64,000 nt of DNA from Snodgrassella alvi (GTDB lineage: Bacteria > Pseudomonadota > Gammaproteobacteria > Burkholderiales > Neisseriaceae), in assembly GCF_002777745.1 (NCBI RefSeq), contig NZ_MEIO01000025.1:166972-230971 (forward strand), read 5' to 3'. The translations under genes were made by a program, and so were the position numbers. The notes under the pieces were generated by a model. That model was not told where the DNA came from and made no database searches. It worked only from the letters and a program-made list of their open reading frames with translations. Shown in pieces: positions 1 through 9,611 of this stretch (position 1 is the first letter of the stretch; every line of letters begins with the position of its first letter).

Positions 1-2176
1 CTGTATTTTGTTCTACTGTAGGATGAATCTGTATTTCATTCATGTCGACAGTACCTGCACCGATTTTCTGTAACAGTGCAATGCCTGAGCCAGTTGCACC
101 TTTATGATTGGTAGTAACAAAATTAGCTAAATCAGGTCGGTAATGTGCAACCATCTGTGCATTGGCACCAAAGCCGCCGGTTGCGACAATGATTGCTTTG
201 GTGCTGATGCGTTGTTCATTGCCTTCTTCGTCGCACACCATTATTGCGTTGATGCGGCCATCTTTCATTTCAATATCGGTAACAGAAGTGTCGAGCATTA
301 TTTCAATGCCGCGATCATTGATATTTTTCAGTAGCCCGCTAATCAGATAACCACCAACGGCTGCACCATTGTCTGGGCGATGGGTGCGGTCTACACTCAT
401 GCCACCGGTAGTGGTTAAATTATTTAACTGAATTCCTTTTTCATCCAGCCAGTCTATCGCTGCCGGAGCATGTTCGACAAAGTAGTGTAATAATTGTGGG
501 TTGTTTTTGTTTTTACCGCCTTTAAGCGTTTCATTATAGAACCATTCTTTATGGTCGATAATTCCTGCCTGTTGCTGGAAACGGGTTTCTGCTGCATTCA
601 TGCCAGCTGAGGCTTTGTTGGTATTACCGCCGGTAATGGGCATTTTTTCAATTATGATAACTGAAGCACCTTTATCATGTGCTTCAATTGCTGCGGCCAG
701 ACCGGCACCGCCGCTACCCACTACAATTACATCACAGGATTTATCATCAGCATCACCACCCTCGGCGATGGTAGCCACTTTATAAGAGGTTGATATGGCT
801 TTGGTAACTGCTTTTTTAAATGCATCGCATTGTGAGGTGGCACCACTGATTGTATCTACGTAGGGGCTATTGGATGCCAGAATACGTTCTTTGATTTCAT
901 TAAAGTTACGTACAGAAACGTGATCCAACTGTTCGGCATTTACTAGTGCCATGTCTTTAATAAAATCTTGTCCCAGTTCAACATTGATAACGAATTTATT
1001 GTCAAAATCATCATTAACTGTTTGCTGATAAGTGCCAGCATGGAATTTTTTCGTATTGATTTCACGTACCATGCTGTGAATAAGGGGAAAACGCCATAAT
1101 GGTTCTGGTATGCACAGGTTGGCCCGTTGGTCACTGTTCATGGACAGTTGTAAATCGTTCTGATTCTGAATACGTTCTGCCCAGTCCGGATAAGCTACGC
1201 AGGCTCTTCCGGCAGCAACCAAATCATAGCCGTGTGCCATTGCTGTTTCTGCATCAGTCTTATTCACGACATTACCCACGCCGATAACCGGTATTTTAGC
1301 CAGCGTGGCTGAACGTAGTTGCATGTATTTGTCAATTAATGGTGTTTCGTCACTGCTATCGATAATGGATGGGCGTAATGTGGCTGCCATAGAGAAATGT
1401 ACATAGTCCAAGCCAGCCTGAGCGAGTTTATCTAATAGAAATAAAGAATCTTCAAAAGTAATGCCTGGTACTTCCAGTTCTTCAGGTGAGAACCGGTAGC
1501 CGATAATAAATTCATTAGTGGCATGTTTTTGTACCATCTGCCTGCTGATTTCCAGTACTGCCAGCGGAAAGCGGGTGCGGTTGTCGCGGCTACCACCCCA
1601 TTTGTCTTGACGCTGATTGGCATGGGGAGAGAAAAATTGCTGAATCAGATAGGTGTTGGCACCGTGAATTTCAATACCATCAAAACCTGCGGCAATTGCA
1701 CGCCGTGTTGCTTCGCCAAATTTGCCAATCATGTCTTCAACTTCGCCAGCCGTCATTGCAACTGGTATAGTTGCATTAGGACGTGGAATAGCAATGGCAC
1801 TGGGTCCTATAGGTGTCTGGCCGCCGATCAGCTGGGGCTCAACCATGCGTCCGCCATGATAGATTTGTATAATTGCTTTAGATCCACGTTCTTTTATCGC
1901 GGTTGCCAGCAGACTCAGGCCTTCTATGCAGTCATCGTTGTGAATACCGATTGCACCGGGAAAAGCCGGTCCCATTGCATCTACATAACCGCATTCGACA
2001 ATAATAGTGCCAATACTGCCAGAGCGTTCCCGATAATAATCAATCAGGTTATCAGTAACGGTACCATCATAAAAACCACAGCAGGTAGTCATTGGTGCCA
2101 TTACTAGACGGTTTTTCAATACAACACCATTGGGCAAGGTAAGCGGATTAAATAGAGGAGAAGATGGTTTATTCAT
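1..2176 (-). CDS. Trimodular flavin reductase: OYE-like + FMN_bind + FAD_binding_2 (partial, C-terminus outside window)
   Basis: The frame is open for 725 codons from ATG at 2176 to the window edge, so the protein is truncated here. Residues 1 to about 370 look like an old-yellow-enzyme NADH:flavin oxidoreductase, with QIYHGGR at 104-110 and the His171/Asn174 pair in IEIHGAN. Residues about 375-465 look like an FMN_bind domain; the motif DTISGAT at 441-447 places Thr447 where such domains carry covalently attached FMN. From about 480 an FAD_binding_2 (fumarate reductase/flavocytochrome c type) domain begins with GSGGAG at 487-492, and QIHPT at 716-720 matches the active-site stretch of fumarate reductases. 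Related fusions are described as soluble NADH-dependent fumarate, acrylate or cinnamate reductases, in which electrons pass from NADH through the flavins to an enoate. The substrate cannot be read from this part. No flavin transferase (ApbE) gene is in the window. The Shine-Dalgarno is weak. Confidence 0.85.
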   Translation of the reverse strand, partial: MNKPSSPLFNPLTLPNGVVLKNRLVMAPMTTCCGFYDGTVTDNLIDYYRERSGSIGTIIVECGYVDAMGPAFPGAIGIHNDDCIEGLSLLATAIKERGSKAIIQIYHGGRMVEPQLIGGQTPIGPSAIAIPRPNATIPVAMTAGEVEDMIGKFGEATRRAIAAGFDGIEIHGANTYLIQQFFSPHANQRQDKWGGSRDNRTRFPLAVLEISRQMVQKHATNEFIIGYRFSPEELEVPGITFEDSLFLLDKLAQAGLDYVHFSMAATLRPSIIDSSDETPLIDKYMQLRSATLAKIPVIGVGNVVNKTDAETAMAHGYDLVAAGRACVAYPDWAERIQNQNDLQLSMNSDQRANLCIPEPLWRFPLIHSMVREINTKKFHAGTYQQTVNDDFDNKFVINVELGQDFIKDMALVNAEQLDHVSVRNFNEIKERILASNSPYVDTISGATSQCDAFKKAVTKAISTSYKVATIAEGGDADDKSCDVIVVGSGGAGLAAAIEAHDKGASVIIIEKMPITGGNTNKASAGMNAAETRFQQQAGIIDHKEWFYNETLKGGKNKNNPQLLHYFVEHAPAAIDWLDEKGIQLNNLTTTGGMSVDRTHRPDNGAAVGGYLISGLLKNINDRGIEIMLDTSVTDIEMKDGRINAIMVCDEEGNEQRISTKAIIVATGGFGANAQMVAHYRPDLANFVTTNHKGATGSGIALLQKIGAGTVDMNEIQIHPTVEQNT

Positions 2177-2776
2177 ATTCAATATCAGTTAATCAGAACT
2201 AAATATAAAAAAGAAATGTGCGCATGGTAGCGTAAAATATAAGGTGTCATCTATTAGGCAATAGGGATAAATATGATTTTGGGATGGCTTTAATCTATTG
2301 TATTGATGAGTATCAAATTTAACGGGTTAAATCTGGTAAAATAGAAAGTTTATTAAAATAAATATATTTTTGTCGTTCTGTTATGAGTGTTTTTCTGCAA
2401 ATTTATTATCTGTATTGAATTTTGGCTTGGAAAATTGGTGATATTGCATTTGAAATAGGCATTTTCTGTCTTCAGGCAAAATATGGGACGGTTACTGGCT
2501 GAATAATATGATGAAGAATATTGTTGCTATAAACATGTGTTGCTAATAGCGTTGAGTTTAGGTCTGCTGATGTTGCTATTAATATTTAATATTAAAAATA
2601 TATTAATTTCAGTTGGTTGGGCTATTTTTTTGTGATGTAAAGGTGTTCTTTTGCTGAAGCAGTAAGTTTATATTTATTTTTTTAACGAATATTAGCAATT
2701 GCTTAATGTGACACAAACATGACGTTGTTTGCTGCACTCAGGTACAATCTGTTTTTTCTATTGAAATATAGCACTC
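2177..2776. other. Intergenic region between divergent genes, no gene seen
   Basis: About 600 AT-rich bases separate the divergent reductase and lolC. Only very short open frames occur, without ribosome binding sites. It should contain promoters for both directions. The TACAAT at 2743-2748 is a possible -10 for lolC, but I see no convincing -35. Confidence 0.4.
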
Positions 2777-4027
2777 ATGGCATCTCTGGAAACATGGATT
2801 GGTTTACGTTATTTACGTGCCAGGAAACGTAACGGGTTTATGTCATTCATTACTGCGGTATCTATTGTTGGTATTGCGCTTGGGGTAACAACATTGATTG
2901 TTGTGCTGTCTGTGATGAATGGCTTTCAAAAGGAAATCCGTAATCAGTTACTCAGTGTGGCTCCTCATGCTGAAATGGGATTTTATGAAAACGGTCCGAA
3001 TCAGCACTGGCAGGATTTGCAGAAGCTGGTAAAAGATAATCCTCAGGTGGTGGGTTCGGCTCCCTATGTTGCTGATCAGGCATTACTAGCCAATGCGGGT
3101 GAAGTGCGTGGTGTGCAAATTCGTGGAATTGATCCGGCGCAAGAGGGTAAAGTTGTCGATTATGGTCAGGGAATGCCTAAAAATGGCTTTGCCAGTCTGA
3201 AGCCGGGTGAGTTTGGTATTTTATTGGGTAAAGATCTTGCTGATGGACTTGGCGCCAATATTGGGGACAAGATTACGGTAATCACGCCAGACGGTAATGT
3301 GACACCAGCTGGGATGGTACCGCGTTTAAAACAATTTACTCTGGTGGGTGTGGTTAAAACCAAAATTTATGAAGTGGATAATACGCTTGCCTTAACCCAT
3401 ATTATCGATGCGCAAAAGTTGTATCGGCTAGGGGATAATGTCAGTGGTTTACGCCTGAAACTGGCCGATCCGCAGAATGCGCCTTTTATGGTTCAAAAAT
3501 TTGTACCAGCAAAACTACAGAATGAAGTCTGGGTTCGTGACTGGACTTTCCAGAATCGCAGTTATTTTGATGCTGTGCAGATGGAAAAACGCATAATGTT
3601 TATTATTCTGTTATTAATTATTGCTGTAGCAGCTTTTAATTTGGTGTCGTCTTTAGTGATGGCTGTTACTGAAAAGCAGGCTGATATTGCCATATTGCGC
3701 ACACTCGGACTTTCTCCGGGTGGTGTAATGCGTATTTTCATGATTCAAGGGGCTGTGGCTGGATTTCTCGGAACTTTTTTTGGGGTGTTTTTCGGAGTAT
3801 TGCTTGGATTGAATGTCGGCCGCATTGTTGCTTTCTTTGAACATATGACCGGCAAACATTTGATTCCGTCTCAGATTTATTTTGTAAGTTATCTACCTAC
3901 AGATGTCAAAATTTCTGATGTATGTATGATTGCGGTGATTTCTTTGTTGCTGGCTTTTGTAGCTACACTGTATCCAAGCTGGCGTGCTGCCAAAACGCAA
4001 CCAGCAGAGGCTTTGCGCTATGAATAA
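2777..4027 (+). CDS. lolC: Lipoprotein-releasing ABC transporter permease LolC/LolE family
   Basis: 416 residues, the usual length of LolC/LolE. With LolD it extracts outer-membrane lipoproteins from the inner membrane and hands them to the chaperone LolA. An N-terminal membrane helix (about 20-45) is followed by a large periplasmic domain (about 50-270) and three C-terminal helices in the FtsX-like permease domain. The N-terminal segment [19 protein letters not shown] and the C-terminal [17 protein letters not shown] are typical of the family. The stop overlaps the ATG of lolD (4020-4022), so the two are translationally coupled. No second permease (LolE) is adjacent. Either LolC works as a homodimer (LolF-like) or the partner lies elsewhere; sequence alone does not separate the two. 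Confidence 0.95.
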   Translation: MASLETWIGLRYLRARKRNGFMSFITAVSIVGIALGVTTLIVVLSVMNGFQKEIRNQLLSVAPHAEMGFYENGPNQHWQDLQKLVKDNPQVVGSAPYVADQALLANAGEVRGVQIRGIDPAQEGKVVDYGQGMPKNGFASLKPGEFGILLGKDLADGLGANIGDKITVITPDGNVTPAGMVPRLKQFTLVGVVKTKIYEVDNTLALTHIIDAQKLYRLGDNVSGLRLKLADPQNAPFMVQKFVPAKLQNEVWVRDWTFQNRSYFDAVQMEKRIMFIILLLIIAVAAFNLVSSLVMAVTEKQADIAILRTLGLSPGGVMRIFMIQGAVAGFLGTFFGVFFGVLLGLNVGRIVAFFEHMTGKHLIPSQIYFVSYLPTDVKISDVCMIAVISLLLAFVATLYPSWRAAKTQPAEALRYE

Positions 4028-4715
4028 ACCTGATTATGTTATTGAATGTGAGCATGTCAGTAAAACCTACGATGACGGGTATTTACAGGTATCGGTACTG
4101 GATAATTTGCAATTTAATGTTAGGCGCGGACAGAGTATCAGTATTGTTGGTGCATCTGGCAGCGGAAAATCTACTTTATTGCACTTGCTTGGAGGGTTGG
4201 ATACCCCCAGTGGTGGCACAATACGCCTGATGGGTGAGGATATAACCCAGTTAAGTCAGAAAGCCATAGGCCAATTGCGTAATCAGTATCTGGGCTTTGT
4301 TTATCAGTTTCACCATTTATTACCTGAGTTTTCTGCTCTGGAAAACGTTATGATGCCTCTATTGATAGGACGCATACCCAAAGCTCAGGCGGAAGAACAG
4401 GCGAAGGTGATGCTGGATAAGGTAGGGCTGAAACAGCGTATGGCTCACAGGCCGGGTGAGCTGTCTGGCGGAGAGCGACAACGCGCTGCAATTGCACGGG
4501 CTATGGTTACTCATCCCGCTTGTATACTGGCCGATGAACCAACAGGCAATCTGGATCGGAAAAACGCCAGCAATGTACTGGATATGATGCTGGATTTACA
4601 GCATGAACTGAATACCAGTTTGGTTGTGGTTACACATGATGATGAACTTGCCGGACGCTTTGATGAAGTTTTAACGGTAAATGACGGTAAATTAGCGCCA
4701 TTTATTGCTAATTGA
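4020..4715 (+). CDS. lolD: Lipoprotein-releasing ABC transporter ATP-binding protein LolD
   Basis: 231 residues. It is the ATPase of the lipoprotein release complex on the cytoplasmic face of the inner membrane. Walker [10 protein letters not shown], the ABC signature [10 protein letters not shown], Walker [13 protein letters not shown] and the H-loop THDDEL are all intact. A longer reading frame begins at 3984 inside lolC, but the ATG at 4020 overlaps the lolC stop and gives the family-like start [15 protein letters not shown], so I place the start there. The gene depends on lolC for transcription and forms a two-gene unit with it. Confidence 0.95.
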   Translation: MNKPDYVIECEHVSKTYDDGYLQVSVLDNLQFNVRRGQSISIVGASGSGKSTLLHLLGGLDTPSGGTIRLMGEDITQLSQKAIGQLRNQYLGFVYQFHHLLPEFSALENVMMPLLIGRIPKAQAEEQAKVMLDKVGLKQRMAHRPGELSGGERQRAAIARAMVTHPACILADEPTGNLDRKNASNVLDMMLDLQHELNTSLVVVTHDDELAGRFDEVLTVNDGKLAPFIAN

Positions 4716-4751
4716 TACAAGAATTATATTTGTCATAATGGTTGATTGAGC

Positions 4752-6536
4752 ATGGCTGATAATGTCAATCCGGTTGAGGTATCTGTGCAGTCCACCCATC
4801 CGGCACTACAAGCAATGGCTCATGTACTTGGTGTGGTTGCACACGCTGAATGGGCGGTTATGCAGCCATGGGCAGATGCGCTGTTATGGGCTTTTAATCG
4901 GGGAGACAGTTATATTTCTGTACCCCGTGAACATCTGGCGGCAATCCGTAACTGTCGGATTCTCGTGGGTGCTGCCGGATTCTATACTCCATTTATTTTG
5001 CAGAACAATCATTTGTTTTTGGGACGAATGTGGCAGTTGGAGCAGGATATAGCTAAGAACCTGTGGCAACTGGCCAATATTGCGCCTGTAAGGGTAAATG
5101 AGGCTGCTGTTGCGGCCGATCTGGCCAGTTGGTTTCCTGAGGCCGACAGTGCCCAGCAGCGCTTTGCAGCTGCGCTCGCCTTAATCCAGCATTTTGTGGT
5201 GATAAATGGCGGGCCGGGAACGGGGAAAACTACTACGGTTGCTAAGATTCTGGGCTTATTACTTAAGCATGCTTGGCAATTGTCGCGTCCGCCACAGATT
5301 GCGCTGGTGGCGCCTACTGGCAAAGCGGCTGCCCATATGGCTAATGCTTTACAGCGTGCTTTAAGTAAACTGCCTCTGCCGGACAGCAGTATGCAATTAT
5401 TAGGCCGTTTAACAGGTCAGACGGTTCACCGCTTACTACAGTTACAGCCGCCGCTGTTAACCGGTCCATATGATGCTGAGCATCCATTGCCGGTGGATAT
5501 TCTGGTGGTTGACGAGTCCTCCATGCTGGACTTGTCGCTGTTTCGAGCACTGTTGCGTGCGTTAAAACCTGATGCACGTCTGATACTGCTTGGAGATGCT
5601 AATCAGTTACCGGCAGTAGGTGCGGGCAATGTGCTGGCAGAATTGTCTCAGCCTACAGTGTTGTCGCCTGTACTGAAACAGCAACTCACAACACTGTTGT
5701 TAGAACAGCCTTTACCTCCATCCAGTAATGAAGCCAATATGGCTGGACATGTTGCTACTTTGAGCCATAGTTATCGTTTTGATGCTACGCAGGGTATCGG
5801 TGCATTGGCATCGGCCTGTATCAATGGTGATGATGGTGCGGCTCTAGATGCGATAATCAGTTTTCCTGCGCAGTTGCAGTTGCGGCAAGCTGACATGCAG
5901 CGATTGAGCCGTGATTTATATTCACAGCAGCAGAAGTGGTGGCAGGCTGTAGCTGAAAATAATATTGTCATGGTTTTCAGCCACCTGACGGATATTATGG
6001 TGCTGACTGCGTGGCGAGCTGATGCTGAAGCATTTAACCAGCAGTACCGGCGTTATTTACGTATGCAGTTACATCTTAATACTGATAGCTGGTTTGCAGG
6101 GCTGCCGATTCTGATTACTCAGAATGATTATGGGGTTGGTTTGTTTAATGGTGATATTGGTGTAATTCTTCCTGATAAGGAGAATTCGGGGCACCTGCTT
6201 GCTTATTTTGCAGATGGCGGGAATTATCGTGCTATTTCGCTTAGCCGCCTGCCTCAGCATGAGGCTGCATTTGCGATTACTGTACACAAAAGTCAGGGCT
6301 CGGAATATGAGAGTGTCTGGTTACTGGCTCCTCAGGCGCAGGCAGCAGCAGATGACCCGCTGTTTAACCGCTCTCTCTTGTATACTGCACTCACCCGCGC
6401 CAGACAGCAGTTTACGTTTTGTGGCACACCCAGACAGCTCGCACAAAGTGTAAAAAATACTCAGCAGCGGCGCAGCGGGTTAGGCGCAGCCCTGGCTCAA
6501 TTAGCTAAAAAAAAGGTACAGCTACCTTTGTTTTAA
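4752..6536 (+). CDS. recD: Exodeoxyribonuclease V alpha subunit RecD
   Basis: 594 residues, close to E. coli RecD (608). RecD is the 5'-to-3' helicase motor of RecBCD, which resects double-strand breaks and degrades foreign linear DNA. Walker A GGPGTGKTTT lies near residue 155, Walker B VVDESSML near 255, and the C-terminal helicase motif VHKSQGSEY near 515, as expected for superfamily 1B. A TTG two codons upstream (4746) is possible, but ATG at 4752 is the simpler start. recB and recC are not beside it. It lies 36 bases after lolD on the same strand and may be read through from that operon. No hairpin separates them. Confidence 0.93.
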   Translation: MADNVNPVEVSVQSTHPALQAMAHVLGVVAHAEWAVMQPWADALLWAFNRGDSYISVPREHLAAIRNCRILVGAAGFYTPFILQNNHLFLGRMWQLEQDIAKNLWQLANIAPVRVNEAAVAADLASWFPEADSAQQRFAAALALIQHFVVINGGPGTGKTTTVAKILGLLLKHAWQLSRPPQIALVAPTGKAAAHMANALQRALSKLPLPDSSMQLLGRLTGQTVHRLLQLQPPLLTGPYDAEHPLPVDILVVDESSMLDLSLFRALLRALKPDARLILLGDANQLPAVGAGNVLAELSQPTVLSPVLKQQLTTLLLEQPLPPSSNEANMAGHVATLSHSYRFDATQGIGALASACINGDDGAALDAIISFPAQLQLRQADMQRLSRDLYSQQQKWWQAVAENNIVMVFSHLTDIMVLTAWRADAEAFNQQYRRYLRMQLHLNTDSWFAGLPILITQNDYGVGLFNGDIGVILPDKENSGHLLAYFADGGNYRAISLSRLPQHEAAFAITVHKSQGSEYESVWLLAPQAQAAADDPLFNRSLLYTALTRARQQFTFCGTPRQLAQSVKNTQQRRSGLGAALAQLAKKKVQLPLF

Positions 6537-6674
6537 TTCTTCCATATTTAATTTTATCAGTTTATTTTCACTGACCATGCTGTGAAACTTGCTTTTATGT
6601 ATATACAATATTCTAGTTGGTGGAATAAATTTATGCTATTCTGTTTTATTAGAAAATTTTTCAAAGACTGAGTC

Positions 6675-7388
6675 ATGCCTAAACCTTTGATTGCAATTAT
6701 TGCCGCAATGCAGCCTGAGCTGGATTATTTACTTGAACAGCTGGATAACCGGCAGGATAGTGTGGCTGGTGCTGTACATTTTCATCGAGGTGAAATTAAA
6801 GGTGTACAGGTAATTCTTGCACTGAGTGGCATAGGTAAAGTTAATGCTGCACTTACTACCTCTATTATCATTGAAAGGTTTGTGCCTGATTATATTATTA
6901 ATACTGGCAGTGCCGGTGGTCTGAAAGGTGGTATTCAGATTGGTGATGTGGTGGTTGGCAATGAGGTAGCTCATCATGATGTTGATGTGACTGCTTTTGG
7001 CTATGTGCTCGGTCAAGTGCCACAGTTGCCGCCGAGATTCTTTGCCAACCAGCATTTAATCGATGCTGCTAAACAGGCTGCACAAGTGTTTACCGGTGCT
7101 GGAATTCATACTGGCTTAATCGTTAGTGGCGATCAGTTTATTGGTACTGCTGAACAAAACCGCTTTATTAAAGAAAAATTTGTTGATGTGGTTGCTGTTG
7201 AAATGGAAGCTGCTGCAATTGCGCAAACCTGCCATCAGCTCAATACTCCTTTTGTGATTATCCGCGCTATTTCAGATAATGGTGACGCTAATGCTTCAAT
7301 TAGCTTTGATCAATTTTTGCAGCAGGCGGGAAGAAATTCAGCACAAATGGTGATTAATTTAATAACTTCAAATTTGAAAATGAGCTAA
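6675..7388 (+). CDS. mtnN: 5'-methylthioadenosine/S-adenosylhomocysteine nucleosidase
   Basis: 237 residues, the standard length. It cleaves adenine from methylthioadenosine, S-adenosylhomocysteine and 5'-deoxyadenosine, feeding methionine salvage, AI-2 precursor supply and clearance of SAM by-products. Family marks: the N-terminal AIIAAMQPEL, the nucleoside-phosphorylase motif NTGSAGGL, VSGDQFI, EMEAAAIAQ with the ribose-binding Glu, and the catalytic Asp in AISDNGD. It stands alone, 138 bases after recD and followed by a long empty spacer. Confidence 0.95.
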   Translation: MPKPLIAIIAAMQPELDYLLEQLDNRQDSVAGAVHFHRGEIKGVQVILALSGIGKVNAALTTSIIIERFVPDYIINTGSAGGLKGGIQIGDVVVGNEVAHHDVDVTAFGYVLGQVPQLPPRFFANQHLIDAAKQAAQVFTGAGIHTGLIVSGDQFIGTAEQNRFIKEKFVDVVAVEMEAAAIAQTCHQLNTPFVIIRAISDNGDANASISFDQFLQQAGRNSAQMVINLITSNLKMS

Positions 7389-8072
7389 TCTGCAAGATAA
7401 GTAGTATTTATCGATTAATAGCTAATAATACAAATCTAGTTATTAGCTTAATTTATATTTGTTCTTCTAGTGTTAGCCGGTTTTACTGTGGTGGCTGGTC
7501 AATAATTACAATATAAAATTGGGATTTATATCTATAAACAATAGATTGGATCTATAATCTATAAACTTCAAAAAGGTTATGCTGTAAATTATCAGAGGCA
7601 AACAGGCTATTATAAATTCAACGTCATAAAGATATGGTAAATGTAGCTGTGCGGATGTATCTGATTTGTCAGCTATTACTTGGTTTTATTGCATACTAGC
7701 AAAAGCACAGGTGATTGTGCTCCTAGATATCTAAAAGTAGATAAATACTACTTAATTTACTTTTGACTGCGTTTCAGCGAGAACACTGAATAGATATTTT
7801 AAGCTATTCGCTGATTTTGTGCTGCACCAGAAGACTTAAGTACAGATACGGCGTTAAATCTTTATGATTAAAATAATCTGCTGAAAAATAAATCAAACTT
7901 TATATAAATTAAACTATATTAATTGACTTTGTGTAAAAGTCACTATTTAATAGCTGCTTTACAATTTATCTGGTTGTGTAAGCACGGTAGCGGAAGACAA
8001 CAATAGCTACAATAGTTTAAAACCAGCAATATTTTGTTTATCAACTGGCAATTATTTCATCAGGATGAAATT
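7389..8072. other. Long AT-rich spacer upstream of sbmA, no gene seen
   Basis: About 680 bases with no credible coding frame. It contains small inverted repeats: AGCACA/TGTGCT near 7704-7721, and a GAATAG/CTATTC hairpin near 7789-7813. These may be regulatory structures or decay products. It must hold the sbmA promoter, but I cannot point to a convincing -35/-10 pair. Confidence 0.35.
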
Positions 8073-9275
8073 GTGTTCCAATCATTTTTCCCGAAGCCCC
8101 GTTGGTTTTTCCTATCTGCCATACTGTGGATTGGTATAAATATTGCTCTCTGGTATGCGGGGGGTAAAGCAGCAGGTGAGTGGTTTGGCTGGCCGGAAGG
8201 CTATGCAGTCAAGCCGCTAGCTATTGATCTGTCGCGCTTCTGGTCACCTGCATTTTTATGGTTTTATGTTTGGTTTGTGCTGGCTACAGCTATTTTTGCT
8301 ATGTTCTGGTCTGTGGTGACGCGACATCCCTGGCAGCGATGGTCAGTATGGGGTTCGGCCTTAATCCTGTTTAATATCTGGTTTAATGTGCAGGTAAATG
8401 TAACCATTAATGCTTGGTATGGCCCGTTCTGGGATATGATTCAGAAGATGCTGGGTAGTGGCGGTGGGTCAATCAATAGTATTTATCAGAATATGCTCAC
8501 TTTTCTGCTAATTGCAATGGTGGCGGTCACCGTGATTATGCTGAATGCTTTTTTTGTTAGCCATTATGTCTTTCGTTGGCGTACAGCTATGAATCAATAT
8601 TATATCGACCACTGGCCAAAATTGCGCACTGTTGAAGGTGCCTCTCAGCGCGTTCAGGAAGATACCATGCGCTTTGCCACGATTGTGGAAGAACTGAGTG
8701 TGAGTCTGGTACGGGCAGTTATGGTACTTATTGCGTTTTTACCCATTCTGTTTCAATTATCCAGCCATGTACCGGTATTACCTCTGATTGGTGAAGTTAA
8801 ATACTCGCTGGTCTGGGCAGCATTAGGCTGGTCATTATTTGGTACGGTATTGTTGATGGCGGTGGGTATCAAGCTGCCTGGCCTGCAATATAATAATCAG
8901 AAAGTGGAGGCGGCATATCGTAAAGAATTGGTGTATGGGGAAGATAATTGTGAACGTGCACAGCCTGCTACTTTGAGACAACTCTTTGAACGGGTACGGA
9001 TTAATTACTATCGGTTGTATTTTCACTATGCTTATTTCAATATGGTGAGCACTTGGTATCTGCAGCTGGACGGGCTGTTTGGCTTGTTTGTGTTATCACC
9101 GTCTATAGCCGCAGGTACGATGACTCTGGGGTTGATTAATCAGATTGTGAATGTGTTTAATAATGTGCGCGGGTCATTTCAGTATCTGATTAGCTCATGG
9201 AAAACCATTATTGAGCTTTTATCAATTCATAAACGTCTAAAGGCCTTTGAATCTATCTTGAATGAGAAAAATTAA
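8073..9275 (+). CDS. sbmA: SbmA/BacA-family peptide antibiotic transporter
   Basis: 400 residues from the GTG at 8073 (E. coli SbmA is 406). I prefer this start over a TTG at 8034: AGGA at 8062-8065 lies seven bases before GTG, and the product then begins MFQSFFPKP, matching E. coli SbmA MFKSFFPKP. SbmA/BacA proteins are proton-driven inner-membrane dimers that import proline-rich peptides, microcins, bleomycin and vitamin B12-like compounds. In rhizobia BacA is needed to survive host antimicrobial peptides. About seven to eight hydrophobic helices are visible, with no ABC ATPase domain fused. It lies alone between two long spacers. In a bee symbiont this protein would be the expected entry route for the host peptide apidaecin. 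Confidence 0.93.
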   Translation: MFQSFFPKPRWFFLSAILWIGINIALWYAGGKAAGEWFGWPEGYAVKPLAIDLSRFWSPAFLWFYVWFVLATAIFAMFWSVVTRHPWQRWSVWGSALILFNIWFNVQVNVTINAWYGPFWDMIQKMLGSGGGSINSIYQNMLTFLLIAMVAVTVIMLNAFFVSHYVFRWRTAMNQYYIDHWPKLRTVEGASQRVQEDTMRFATIVEELSVSLVRAVMVLIAFLPILFQLSSHVPVLPLIGEVKYSLVWAALGWSLFGTVLLMAVGIKLPGLQYNNQKVEAAYRKELVYGEDNCERAQPATLRQLFERVRINYYRLYFHYAYFNMVSTWYLQLDGLFGLFVLSPSIAAGTMTLGLINQIVNVFNNVRGSFQYLISSWKTIIELLSIHKRLKAFESILNEKN

Positions 9276-9611
9276 CTCCAGTAATGTGCACGCATCTACA
9301 TGTTGAAATGTATTTTGCTTAAATTTATTAACCTGAATAAATAAAAATATCAGTTGCAATAATTAACGGTTGTGAAATTATCTGTATTTGTTGTGCTTTG
9401 AGGCGGTTTGTTTGGACAAATCTGTTATAGCTGTCTAGGTTTGGCTAATAAGCTGAATATGTGAAATCCATAGAATAAATAGTTTGGTCAGGTATCTTGA
9501 TCAAATAAAATTTAGTTTATATGTTGTTTATCTAATATTACTTTCTGGATTTTGGTTGGCTAATTGTGAATTACAACAATATTTTTGGGGTACTGAGGTT
9601 GTTGTTATCTA
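9276..9611. other. Spacer between convergent genes, nothing recognised
   Basis: 336 AT-rich bases between the ends of sbmA and the antiporter gene. I see no coding frame and no strong hairpin terminator. Confidence 0.35.

Noticed and set aside
1523..2107. Plus-strand open frame of 194 codons
   Set aside because: It lies antisense to the flavin reductase, which has a continuous family-like frame over the same bases; the plus-strand product has no recognisable domain and no ribosome binding site.
7789..7813. Hairpin GAATAG/CTATTC upstream of sbmA as a terminator of mtn
   Set aside because: It is 400 bases after mtn and has no T-run on the plus strand. I left it only as a structure in the spacer.
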